Assembly: GCA_963930655.1 (NCBI GenBank)
Contig: OZ005617.1
Span: forward strand, 8,620,501-8,684,500
Direction of reading: 5' to 3'
Length of the DNA: 64,000 bases
From: Myrica gale
Taxonomy: Eukaryota; Streptophyta; Magnoliopsida; Fagales; Myricaceae
The translations under genes and the position numbers were made by a program. The notes under the pieces were generated by a model. That model searched no databases. It had not been told where the DNA came from and was given only the letters and a program-made list of their open reading frames with translations. This document shows, in pieces, positions 47,212 through 59,700 of this stretch (position 1 is its first letter; each line of letters begins with the position of its first letter).

Positions 47212-48003
47212 TAAACATGTATACATGTTCCATTCGTATGTACATGGCATTATCTATATATACACACACGTTAATATACTGTGAAGTTTGATATTTCTTC
47301 TCTTTTACGGTTTTGGCGGGTGGGGGCAATTATGCATTAAGAGATATTTTACGATGCGACACGTCGGCCACGATAAGCACGTGGATGTGTGAGCGGCGTC
47401 AACGCAGAGAAAAATTAATCACTGTCGTACGTCTAATGGCGCATGCGAGGGCGCTCCTGCTTGTGCTGTGCGCCACCACAACTCCCCTGCACGCTACTAA
47501 AATGCAGTCTACATGAAATCCTCAAGCACCCTATGTCGTTTTCCATGTGCGGTTGGCCTTTTCCCCCCAGTATATGGGCATGTTGGGCATCCAAGTCTGA
47601 GTAACTCGATTGCTAAATCATTCTTTTTGGGTCTTCGTAGTTTATATAATAATATATCCTGCCCAATTGGATAGTTTATAACTTTATGCTTTGCTGAGAT
47701 CTGATTGTTTCTAGGCCTGTTGAATGAAGCCGCGGGTGCTGATTTTACCGTCACCGGCTCCGGTTCCGTCGCGGTAAATGTTCAACCGGAACGGCGAATA
47801 CCGGTATCGCGATAGCAATTTTTCGATGTTACCAATAATGATGAAGGTTGCCGAGCTGTAACTTTTAAAAAAAAAAAAAAAAACAAAAACGGATATCTTT
47901 AGGGTTAATTGAAACGGTGCGTTTCCATGGGTCCCACTCTCATTCATTTATTTGCAGCGTTTTGGTTAGCCCGCCAGACCAGGGACAAGGATTCCCTCCT
48001 AAT
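47212..48003. other. Intergenic DNA, no gene recognised
   Basis: More GC-rich at 47310-47480 than its surroundings, with short open frames but no family resemblance. A poly-A run lies near 47868-47883. Confidence 0.4.
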
Positions 48004-48226
48004 AGGGAATTACCTAATATATCATAATAGGCTATTGGATGGATGACAACACATTAATGAATTCATCCAATGGTCTGTATTAATGACAGTACATTAATGA
48101 ATCAATTAAGAAAATTTTTCTTTTTGATTTTATAATTTTTTAATATTTAATACAAATCATTGGATAGATTTATTAATGCGTTGTCATCTATCCAACAATC
48201 TGTTAGGACATATTAAATAATTCCCT
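48004..48226. mobile_element. Inverted-repeat MITE, 223 bp
   Basis: agggaatta.. at the left and ..aattccct at the right. Inner arms pair over about 70 bases ('ttggatggatgacaacacatta' type phrase and its mirror). Confidence 0.75.
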
Positions 48227-50499
48227 GTTCCATCCTTCTCCCCGGACCAGAGGTCCAGAGTATATCCCACTCAGTTCGATGCTTTTACGCTTTTTGGAAA
48301 AGACGTGGACGTGACCAAGACAACCTTGGGCGACAGGTCCCAGGTGGTGGTCCATTATACTCCCCTGTTTTTAACATCACTACGAAAATGCTGGTTTTGG
48401 GTAGAAATAAACTAAAGAGTGGATGTGGATCCATAAAAAATGCACACTTTTTTTGCCCATAGTCTCCATAGTCTTTCAAATCGATTAGATGGTAGGCCTC
48501 TTTGTAGCATATTTATTCAGGGTGCGGATTTTGCTGCAGTCTGGGAGGGAGGGACGTGGGTCCCGGTCACCCGAACTAGCAGAGACTCGCCCATTTATTC
48601 ATTGCATTTATATATTTCATGTGAGGTATTAAAGGGATCTGAAACAAATAGATGAGAACCTCTATCATATACGAGTTCAGGTTATTATCTTTTCTTTTTT
48701 AGGTAAATTTACCATCTGTCATTACTTTAACAAAATAAAAAGAAAGAAACCTTACCATCTATATACATTCACATGAGATTCTACATATGACGGATTATTC
48801 TATCATTGTGATTCAAATACATGATTATTCATATAAATGAAACTAAATACATCTAAATACAAATGTTTTTTCAAAAAAAAAATATTTACTTTTGACTGTT
48901 TAAGTATCACCTATTTTACACTTTACACCTTAAAATATCAATTAATTTGTGTTATAATTTGACAATAATGCACTTTGAAAATTCTCTTGTTTGAGCGCTT
49001 TTTCTAATTTTAATTATTTTGTGGTGCCAAATATGAAATAGTCATGTGTCCTATTTTTTATTTATTTCAATAGTCACCTTGTTACAAAGCGTAAATATAT
49101 TACCAATTTGGAATGCAATGTACCCAATGTGATAGTTTGTGGTGTAAATTATAAAATAAGTAATAATTAGAGGATGCAATGTTTGCATTTTTTTATCTTT
49201 TCTATTTATTTTCAAGGAGAAGTACACTTTTCAAGCATCAATTGACCTATAAATAGAGTGTTAAACCATAAACAATAAGATCTGATACATTACCCCCTTC
49301 AAATATCAATACAAGACACTTTGCTCTCTCTCAAATTTTTTCTTTCTTTCAAATTAAGCGAAAATTAGGTCACATGCATGGGGCACATGGGTTTTTTAAT
49401 TTTAAAACGACAATAATTCTCCATTGACCTTTTTTCCTAAGCATAATGTTCTATTGACCTATTTGTATATGTTGATATCCGACCAAGAGTATTTTTATAA
49501 TTCCATTTGACATAAAATATTGATGTAGGATGCAAAATATATGACATAAATAATTGGAAAGTTGTAATACATCAAACCCAATGACTTAAGCTGTAAAGTT
49601 TCAAAGTTTCTAGATGCAAAGTATATTCGTTTTTTATTTTTATGTTAAAAGAAGATAATTTTTTGAGATATATGTATATGTATTGTGAAACAGGATGGTG
49701 TCACATTTTATTTTGCATTATTTAATCAGAAAGGTAAATCGTGTTTTTGCAGTAGGGTTGAACAAAATCGAACAGCGGACCGGACTGGATCGCAAAATCG
49801 AACTGAATTTGTGGTCTGGTCCGATCTTATTTTTTTAAAATGCGGTCCAGACCGGACTGCATTTATTAATATAAATAAAAAAATATTTTTTAATATAAAT
49901 TACAAACTTATAAAAATTAATTTTAATCTAAACTAAAACTCTATATTTATAAATATTTTTCTCCTTTTAAAATTATTAAAAAATTAAAAAAGTTCAGACC
50001 AGTTAAATGGATGGAACCGATATAAAAATGGGACTGAAAATCCGGTTTACAGTCCAATCTTGCAGGGTGGAGTAATAGGGAATTTAAAGAATGCGGCACT
50101 GACATGAACGCCACTATGGGCACCAATAAACAATATTAATTCATTTGTATAAGAAGCCAGTGGACCTTTAGGCTGACAGCACATTACTCCATGAATAAAG
50201 GATAATCATTTTTTTTGTGGGCAATCATCTTTGATCTATAAAGGATAATCATTGCTGAACTAACTGGTGCTTTCGGACAAGGGAAGGCTTATAAAAAAAA
50301 AAAGACAATAATATTTTCAAAGGTTACTTGTTACCTGATGTTATATTCATTTTAATAAATAATCAATGATTATTTATATTTGATTTTGCAAGACTAAAAA
50401 TGTTGGGATTCACCTAAACTAGTGGAGCTGTTTGATGTAACTTCGGTAACTGCTAGCTATAAAAAAAAAATGTCCTGATGGGATGGTGTGGACTTTGGG
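48227..50499. other. AT-rich intergenic DNA
   Basis: No gene recognised. A block at about 49750-50070 with 'gcggaccggactgga'/'gcggtccagaccggac' phrases resembles a non-autonomous hAT, but its ends were not fixed. Confidence 0.4.
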
Positions 50500-50627
50500 A
50501 TGGTGTTAAATACAAAGTGACTTATCTCTGTAAAGGTGTCAACAATGTAGTGCACCAATTGGCTCGTTGGGCTGCCTCTAAAGTTCATTATAGAGGCTAC
50601 CCCTGTATTCCACAGCAATTAGATACT

Positions 50628-52301
50628 TGTTAGCCCAAGGTTGTTTTATAAACAATCTATTTTTGATTTTGATGATAACAAACTTTTTCAACTAGTTTGA
50701 GACCTTTAGATTCTACATTTGAAAATCTTTTTAAGAAAATGATATCAAGAGTTCTCTAAGCTTAAATTGGCCTTAGATATAATTGAACACCTCTACACAA
50801 GCTTATTGGTCAATCTTTACATTGTAGGTGTTTCTGGAATGCTTGATGGTGTCAAGGGAAACCATTTTTCAGTCTAAGTGTTGATGGTGTCGACACATAG
50901 GACCATGGTGTCGACACATTGGTCATACTCCAGAATGCACAAAACTATGAGTCGACACATAGAAGACATAGTGTCGACACATTGAACAATGGCAAGATCC
51001 CGCTTTGTTTGTCGTCCGATCGAGCTGAAATTTGGAGAGGACGTTCACGACACAAGGTGCTATAATCTGAACGGTGAAGATCAGATTTGGAGCTCGGGAA
51101 CAGTGTTTCTCATGCATGAACAGTAACCGCGAAATTGGTGTTTTCGGAATGCTTGTTACTGTCAAAGAACACATTTTTCAGACTAAGTGTTGTATGTGTC
51201 GACACATAGGACCATAGTGTCGACACATTAGTCATACACCCGAAAAAGTGAGTTTCCAGGCAAAGCTCCTAGGTGTCGACACATACATGGAAGGTGTCGA
51301 CACATGCTTCGATTTCTCAGATCTGGAGCGACGTCACTCATTCTAAAAATGTCTCCAACGGCTCTAAATGCCCTCCAACGGCTCCAAAACATGACAAGAA
51401 AGCCCTTGGTGCCCTAGAGACTATAAATAGAACAAGATTGAAAGAGAAAGCAAGAGCTACACACGAAAATCATTCTTGCCCTAATTTCTTGAGAGACAAA
51501 GCTCAAAGAAGAAGAAGAAGGAGAGAGAAAGCTCGTGAATCATCTTGCAACTCTACAAAGCTTTCTCAGAAGATCTTGTTCTTCTAGCAAATCTCAGGTT
51601 CTTATATTTGTATATTTGGCTTAGAGAGCCCTATCATTTCTTGAGTTACCCATTTGTATATTTGGCTTAGAGAGCCCTATCATTTCTTGAGCTACCCATT
51701 TGTTGATTTGGCTTAGAGAGCCATCCTCCATTGTACCCATCTTTTGTAAAACATCTGAGTGTTGGGTAAACACTTGATCCTACTTGTGAGAGTAGAAGAA
51801 GTCCTCTAGGTTGTGAGGATTTGTAAGAGAGTTAAAGTGTGAGCTCGGAAAACACTTGGTCCTACTTGTGAGAGTAGAAGAAATCCTCTAGGTTGTGAGG
51901 ATTTGTGAGAGTTGAAGCGTGAGCTCGCAAAACGCTTTGTAAAGGTTCCTTAGCACCCGGGAAGCTAAGGTGTATTCGCTATTTGGAGAATAGTGGAGGA
52001 AGCCCAAGGAAGTCAATTGCCTTGGGGGTGGACGTAGGCACGTGTTTGGCCGAACCACCTAAAAACTACGGTGTCATCTCTCTAACTCTATCTCTCTTAC
52101 ATTTTAGTACTTATTCATATTTGTGGAGATTTATACTTTATCATTCATTGATTATATTTGGCATAGCTTTAGACTCATTTAGATCAACATTATTTTTTGT
52201 TAAAGAGGGGTAGTTTTCATATCTGCATATTTATTCAAAAAGTGTTAAGTTTTTGAAAAACTCAATTCACCCCCCCTCTTGGGTTGTCTTTTAGACTCAC
52301 A
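50628..52301 (+). mobile_element. Copia-type solo LTR, 1674 bp, 5-bp TSD
   Basis: Starts TGTTAGCCC and ends GACTCACA, with ATACT at 50623-50627 and 52302-52306. The opening (tttgatgataacaaac) and the closing C-run (aattcaccccccctcttggg) are typical of SIRE-like copia LTRs. It has internal direct repeats near 51608-51730 (period about 51) and 51770-51930 (period about 86), and a cluster of palindromes at 50887-51305. Confidence 0.9.
50887..51305. promoter_or_regulatory. Cluster of eight GTGTCGACAC palindromes in four spaced pairs
   Basis: GTGTCGACACAT begins at 50887, 50908, 50971, 51196, 51217, 51273 and 51294. A one-base variant (GAGTCGACACAT) begins at 50949. The core GTGTCGACAC is its own reverse complement. 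The copies form pairs with start-to-start spacing 21, 22, 21 and 21 bp, about two helical turns. A role as protein-binding sites in the LTR is inference. Confidence 0.8.
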
Positions 52302-52405
52302 ATACTCTTACTTGGTTGTATGCTGGGGTGGATCCCCCTTGATTGTTTCTAGTTTTGCAGTTTGAATAAAATTTCTGGCCTCGACCATTTTGATTAAAAA
52401 TAAAA

Positions 52406-53485
52406 ATAAATAATCATTGAAATTTAAAATTGATCCTTTTTTTAGGTAATGAGAGAAATTCGGGCACTCATCAATTCATGCCCCCGTCCAAATCAGACGT
52501 TAAATCCGACTGAAAATCATGTAAATGACCAAAATGTCCCTCCAAGATAAAATTATTAAAAAATTTAAAAAATTCATTAAAAATAAAAAAAAATGACATT
52601 TTTAAAAAAGGTAATATTTTTAAAATAAAACTATTGAAACTCTATTTCAATAATCTATTTATTTTTAAATAATTTATTTTATTATGATTTATTTTTTAAA
52701 ATTTAGTCTTGGAGGGGCATTTCGGTCATTTTGCATGATTTCCTTCGGATTTAATGCATAATTTGGGCGGGGGCATGAATTGATGAGTTTTAAAACTTAA
52801 GGGTCTTAAATCACCGTTTTGAAAAATAGCGGGTACCAATTATATTTTTGCTCATACTTTCGGGGTTAACTACGACTTTACCCCTTTATTTTTTTACTTT
52901 TCTTTGTAATCTTTTGTTTTGTTTATCTGTTTTAACCGTTTTAATTTTCTTAAAAAAAGATTTAAATGACTTGACAATTTTCTAAATGACATAAAATGAC
53001 TCGTGCCATTTCTTTATTGGGTGTGATGTAGCAATGTCTTAAATGTTTTTAATAGAAACTGAGGTCAGAATTATTTTGATGTTCAGGGTAAAATTCAGGA
53101 TTGTTACAAGGACCAAACTTAAAATCGCGTCAAAATTTAAAGACTAAAACGATTATTAACCCTTGAATTATTCACCAAAATAATTTTAAACAACGTGCTA
53201 ATACAAAGCCCTTCAAGCCTAAAAAAACTAATAATATAAAGGCCTTCAAAGTAGGGAATATCTAAAGGGATAAGTGTGGCAGAATGTTCTCTTTTGTGTT
53301 AGAAGCTGTTTCAGCATTAGCTTAGGTAAAAAGGGAAAAAAAAGAAAGGAGATTTTTATTATAATGATTATTATTATTATTATTGATATATTTGTTGCTT
53401 ACAAGTTTTATTCTTCAGCTAGAACAAAACAAAAGGACTTCACCTTTGTTTGAAAGCCTTCTCTCTTTGCCCACCAAAAATTTAA
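52406..53485. other. Intergenic DNA with an inverted-repeat element
   Basis: Arms at about 52466-52550 ('caattcatgcccccgtccaa') and about 52700-52783 pair. This is the same class as 9566-10040. An ATT/TTA microsatellite lies near 53360-53385. No gene. Confidence 0.55.
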
Positions 53486-53697
53486 GGGGAAAAAGTCAAT
53501 TTGAACCCTCTCGTTACCAATAAAATTTCAAATAAAAGTCTAAACGATCAATCTTGATACATTAAACCTTCTAACTTTTACAATTAATCAAATTGCGTTT
53601 CGAAATAAAATTTAAAAATCAAAATCGTGCCACATGATTCATGCACAATACATGTGGCACGAGTTTGATCACTGTATCGTTTTTAGGGGCGCAAATT
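53486..53697. mobile_element. Truncated copy of the 9187 MITE family
   Basis: Begins 'ggggaaaaagtcaatttgaaccctc' and tracks 9187 onward through 'gtggcacgagtttgatcactg'. The right third is absent. Confidence 0.75.
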
Positions 53698-56600
53698 ATT
53701 TTATAATTTTTTAATGAGTGTTAAAATTTCCACCCCCAACACCATTCATAGAGAATTGCTACCTTGTGGCACCTCTCCAGCTTATAAAAAATATCTATAT
53801 TCGTATTTAGAAAGGTCAGATTTATGAAAATATGTCTCACACAAACTGTAACATCTGCGAATGTCAAGATTACATCATGCATGTGACAATACACGGCAGA
53901 TTCAGCATACAGTGCAAACGAATGGCTTTGAAGAAGAGTCCTCAAAGACCTTATCACGAAGCTGCGTACACCTGACATAAATTCCCACCAACGCTCTTTC
54001 TCATAGAAGAAAAGTGAAGTGTTTGATAAATTATTGGCAACCCACGACAGGCTAAGCTAGTACGCAGCTAACTTTACCAGATGTATGAATATTTATGTGT
54101 AGGCGCAATAAGCTACTTTGGCTTTCATGTGTTTCTATGTCAACAACCGTTGTGCCGCTACATAGAACACAAGCTGCCAATCTCTGCAGCTTTTAAACGA
54201 ACTCTTCCTTCAATTCCGTTCCTACTGGGGGCACGAGAGATAGAGGCTCTTCAAATTTTACACCTTCACCATTACTTTTTGATTAGTGAGTCTGCCACTT
54301 CTTACTATTCTCTCTGATTTATTGGATATTTTTCTGCATGGTCAGTTTTAGAGCTTCTGTCTGTAAAAATGTGATTTTTCTTTCTGTTTGCTTTTTCCTC
54401 TAGTTTTTCTTTGGGCTCTCGAACGAACCGCTTGTCATCTATTGGCGCTGTGATTTTTAAGTCCTTTATTCTTTGTTCGCTCTCGCGTTCTATCATTCGT
54501 GGTACCCATTTCCTGGAACCTGCATAAATGTTTGAAGCGTTTTAATTCGGTAAATACAGACCACAATACTAATAGCACAAGGGAAAGCATATGGTTTGTT
54601 ATTGTTCTGTCTTTTTTTTTCTTTTCCTTTTTTTGTAGAAGGTTCTTATTGTTCTGTTTGTTTGCTGAGAACTCTTTGTAATATGGAAGAAATTTGAGAC
54701 TAACATTTTATTCTTGGTTTTGTTTTCTTCTTGAAAATGCTTAGTGAAGTGAGGTTATGATTATTGAGAGCTACGAATCAGAAGATATAATGTTTTGGGT
54801 TGATTCATTTTCCAATTCCTTCTGTCAGTTTTTTCTCAGTAACCAAACAAGTGGGTGACTTTACCATTCCTTTTCAGATGCTTTTGCTTAATTTATCAGC
54901 TTTTTTCGCCGCCCCCTTCTTTACCGCTACCACATCTTTTCGGTTTTCTTCGCTTAACTATGCTTTTCCTTTCTTTTGTTTGTTCTTATTGTATAAAAAA
55001 TTGTCATTTGTGGGGTTAAAGCTTACTTTCTCTTTATTTTTAGTGGAACACGTCATGACTATGGAATTTTTTAAGATATATTATTCCCGTAGTTAGTGTA
55101 GGGAGGATTTTTGACAAAGTTCATCCCTGTTTTCAGATTTCATCTCGGAGCCCCCAGTGGTTTTACTCACTTTTTAAATTATTCTTCTGTCTTTACTGTT
55201 CCCTTACTGTTGGGGTAGTACAAGTTCAACCCACGTTCCGAATTGTCTGATGCCAGATTGGGCTTTATTCAATATGCTTATCTCAGAAGAACAAAAACTT
55301 ATGGCGTTGTTATGAACTTTGCTATCTGACAATTTGTGAACTTTTTCTGATAACAAATAGAAATGCTGAAACTGCTAAATGCCGTTAAACTTGAGATATA
55401 TTTTGTCTGCATATAGGGACTATATCGGAAGAAACCAGAAACAAATGGAGAATCATTGCTGTATGAGTGGCAAATGCAGCAACTTCAGTTGTCCAGTTTG
55501 TGTTAAAAATAAAGTTCAATTAGTTCATTAGTCTTTGGGGTATTGCCTAATCTCAAACTGGTCCCTCTGGTCATTTCGTTAAATTGAGTGACCATGTAAA
55601 TGAAAAAAAAATCAGATGTGGCTAATAGGGACACGTGTTAACCATTTGTGAATAATTGTGTCCTCGTTAATTGCCAAATCACCCCCGCATGCTACGTATG
55701 ACCGGTCCCTATTAATTTTAATTCTACTTTAAATTCTCTACGCCAGGTTGGACCAACTCAGTGTTTACGGGAGAGTAGAATTTTTTCCTTGTGTAGAAAA
55801 TTTGAGGTGAAATTAACATTAATAGAGAGTAGTCATATATAACATGCTAGTTGATTTAGAAATTGAAGGGGACACATTATTGACAATTGGTTAACATGTG
55901 TCCCATTAATTAAGTTAGATTTATTTCATTTACGGGATCACTCAAGTTGACGAAATGACCACCTCAGGACATAAATAATTCCACAGGGACTAGTCTAGGA
56001 CGAAAAGCTTGAGATTGGGCAATACCTCAGGGACTAGTAGGACTAATTAAGCCTAAAATAAACCAGTTGGGTCAGATACACTATAATTGAAAAATTAATA
56101 GAAAGAAGATATCCCATGTAATGGGTAACTTCTTTAATTTGTGGTGAAATTTTGTACAATGGTTGACAGGTGTTGGCAGTGCCTTCTTTTCAACATTTAC
56201 CTATTCTGGTGTTTCTTTTGCTCTTCATTATGCATTTCAAATACTTCTTTTCTATGTTTTTGAAACATTTGTGGAAACAATATGCTTGCTATCTTGCAGA
56301 TTTAATATGTTGACGTGTTGATGCGTTCCTTTATGTGGTAGTCACTTTGTTCTTCCAAATTCTTTTTTGGTATTCTAGCTGAAGAGCTTCTGACTCGCGG
56401 TTTTGTTTGCTTTAATTTCCAGTTAGTGTGTTGGCTGATTATGGAGTTGCTGCATCCCCATACTCTTTTTATTTTCTTTTCTCCCTTTCTGTAGTTCAGT
56501 TCAAGCTTTTTTATATGGTGTCCAGAATAATTAATGTAAACTGCTTTTGATGTATTTATCAAGGACGAGGATGCAATTATGTTTTCTTTTCTGTTTTATG

Positions 56601-56704
56601 TTGTTTGCCTTGCTTCTTGGATTTTTGTTTTCTTATATCATCATCTGTCGACTTTGGTTTCTTGTCACTATTCACTAGATTCTTTTTAACAGGTAAAGTT
56701 TAAT
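53698..56704 (+). promoter_or_regulatory. Upstream and 5' UTR/intron region of the NAL1 homologue
   Basis: T-rich DNA typical of a plant leader intron. A 'ttttaacag' acceptor sits just before the start codon region at about 56694, so at least one non-coding 5' exon is expected upstream, possibly about 54190-54290. Its limits are not determinable here. A MITE at 55514-56056 lies inside. Confidence 0.5.
55514..56056. mobile_element. Inverted-repeat MITE upstream of NAL1
   Basis: The left arm ('ggggtattgcctaatctcaa', 'ggtcatttcgttaaattgag') pairs with the right arm ('cttgagattgggcaatacct', 'actcaagttgacgaaatgacc'). Boundaries are approximate, and the target duplication is unclear. Confidence 0.7.
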
Positions 56705-59700
56705 ATGGAACGAAATAGACTTAATATGAGGTTCCGTTGCTCCGCTTCAACACTATCTGAGGAATCAGCTCTAGATCTTGAAAGAAACTGTTGCAGTCAT
56801 TCTAATATGCCTACATTAAGTCCGCCAACGCTTCAACCCTTTACATCAGCTGGACAGCACTGTGAGAGTAGTGCTGCTTACTTCTTATGGCCAACTTCAA
56901 GCCGTCTAAATGATGCTGCTGAAGAGAGGGCAAACTATTTTGTAAATCTACAGAAAGGGGTGCTACCTGATACTCTTGGCCGGTTGCCCAAAGGCCAGCA
57001 GGCGACAACATTGCTTGAACTCATGACTATAAGGGCATTTCATAGCAAGATCTTGCGTTGTTACAGTCTTGGCACAGCAATTGGATTTCGCATTCGACGG
57101 GGTGTGTTAACTGATATACCAGCTATTCTTGTTTTTGTATCCAGGAAAGTTCACAAGCAATGGCTTAGCCCCATCCAGTGTCTTCCTACCGCCCTAGAGG
57201 TCAGGAAATCGTGTTCATTTCACCTTCCTGATTAAATACTTCTATATGACCATTATCTTCCCTTACAAATTTTTTTTTGGGTGTGGTGTGTGTCTTGGGG
57301 TGGGGGGGGAGTGGATCATTTTCCTATGCGTGCCTGACCCAGGTTGCTTTAATTTTAACTGTTAATTATTGAGACATTTGAATCTTTAAATCAGGGCCCT
57401 GGTGGTGTATGGTGCGATGTCGACGTTGTAGAGTTCTCGTATTTTGGCGCACCTGAGCCTGCTCCGAAAGAGCAGTTATACACTGAGATTGTGGATGACT
57501 TGCGTGGTGGTGATCCATGTATTGGTTCAGGTTCTCAGGTATTTTTTACTTTCCCGAGCATGCATATGCTTGTTGTTTGTGGGATGCAGACCAGCATATG
57601 CTTTTTGCTATACTAGTTTATATAGATGGAACCTATTCGTTGTCTTTGTATGGTCGATTCCCATTCTGCGGTATAATTTTACCTGGCTAATCACCAGGTG
57701 AAGCTTGCTAGCTTAGTAATAGCCATGTCTGGCCTTTACCATTCTTTTTTTTTTTGGGTAACAACCTTCACCACTCTTTCATCTGCTTTACATTTCGAAG
57801 CATTCGTTTATTCGTAGAGCGATATTGGCAATCAGGATTATGCAGAGAATGGCGATAATTTTGGTGGGCTTATTGGCCATGATTTGATTTAGGTGTTTCA
57901 TAACATCAGAATGCCTACCCTCTGCTGGTCTCTTTTAATTGCACAACATAAAAAAGGCCTAATCTTTGCTGGTCTCTCCTGACATTAATTTTATGTACTC
58001 TGTGTTCAGACAGCTGAATTTCCCTGCTATGCTTTCACTTCTATCAAGGCATGCAGCTACAGGACTTGCCCTGTCCAGCTAACTGCATTTTGTTTCTTTT
58101 GGTGCTTATATTTGCCTTAATATCCCCAAGCTAAAGGCTGAGATGCTCTTGGGAAACTTATTATATTGGTACTTTAGATAAAGCTCAAAAGTACAGAACA
58201 ACAATCATAAACTTTTAAAGTTAATGGATGTTGTTTGGTATTAGGGCCCTCATTTATATTCATGTGAGAACAAATAGAATAAATGTTACTGTGTTCGTTC
58301 GTTTGAGTTCTTACAAAACGACAAAAAGAAGCCCAGGGCATATGATGTTAGTATCTTCTTAATTGCTAATTTGATGATCATAATTTTCTTCGAGCTTATA
58401 TAAAATTCTCTCATTGGTTCTATTTAACCGATTTTGTTTGTTGAGGTTGATTTCATTATTCTAGGCTGGGCACAATCCATAGCTGCCTTGGCTTCATTTT
58501 GAATCTTGGTGACTTGCATGCTTCATAGGCATCTTAGAATTCCCACTTAAGCTCTCAGTTCAAGAGCGTGAAGGTTCAAAGTTCTTTAAGGTGACCAAAT
58601 AAAATAAAAAACACAAATTGCTCATATAGGATTTGCTACAGTTTGGCATTTAAAAAAGATTCTTTGTGGATAATGTAATTTCCTAATTCAGGATGCTGGG
58701 GATTATACTTTGTCAAATATAGTGCTTTTGTTTAGTGTCTTATTTTCAAGTGAAGAGAATTAGAATTTCAAATTTTTGAAGAATTTTCCCTTCTTCATCC
58801 AGTCAGTGTGCAAGTTATAGCCTGAGATTAGATGAGAAAATAAAAATTGGTTGTTGTTTTTATTTAATCCTATCATGGATTCATATCCGGTTTGGACTCC
58901 GGAACCACATTGAAGTAGATGTTTTCTTTATCTTTTGAATTCATGTAAGGGGTGGTGGGTGATTAAGAAGATGGCTCTTGTTAACCTGGAACATAACATA
59001 ATTCTGTGATATTCACTAGCTTAGGCATCGGCTTGTTTCATGTGGAAGCAATTTTTTAATTCACTTTTTCTCTCGGGCTTAACTAAATCTTTCTTTGTGA
59101 GTGCACAATTTTACCTCAAGACTCTTTACCTGTTCATATTGGGTAGTAGTAAATTCTTGAAGAAATAAGCCCATGAAACCAGTCTCATTATGTAACCGAT
59201 CTTCAAGAAACTTTCACTTTTTCTCTCAGGCTTAACTAAATCTTTCTTTGTGAGTGCACAATTTTACCTCAGACTCTATACCTGTTCATATTGGACAGTA
59301 GTAAATTCTTGAAGAAATAAGTCTATGAAACCAGTGGCATTATGTAACCGATCTTCAAGAAACTAAAAGTTCGCATCAGATATCTACTGTTGCTTTTGAG
59401 AGGATGTGTGAGTGGCCTAGAACCTTTTTATTCTTTCTGGGTCACTATTTTTCCTGCTGATGTTATGCTTGTTTATTTCAGCACAACAGTTATGTGCATC
59501 TATAGAATTTATTACCTTTTGGTATTTCTTCTAGCTCTTTTGAATCCAGACTGACTAGTTTTGATCTTTTTGGGCTGAGCTCAGTTCAGTTTTTATCAAT
59601 TAATCCTGTAGCTAGGGTATGCGATCTGGACCAGATCATATCAATTCCTTTTCTTCTGAGGACACGTCGTTAACTAAACTTTCTTGTCCAATGGGACTTC

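Larger units (their letters stand above)
50500..52405 (+). mobile_element. LINE 3' end, split by a copia solo LTR
   Basis: The left part (about 50500-50627) reads GVNNVVHQLARWAASKVHYR and CIPQQLDT. The right part (52307 onward) continues in the same frame with LTWLYAGVDPP and a stop. It is followed by an 'aataaaattt' 3' UTR and an A-rich tail near 52395-52405. Removing the LTR and one copy of its 5-bp duplication rejoins the frame exactly. Confidence 0.82.

Noticed and set aside
47313..47516. 67-aa open frame in a GC-richer patch
   Set aside because: No start context, domain or splice signals; length is within chance.
50887..51305. CRISPR-like repeat array
   Set aside because: The repeats are 12-bp palindromes with short, partly repeated linkers inside a plant LTR; no spacer structure and a eukaryotic context.
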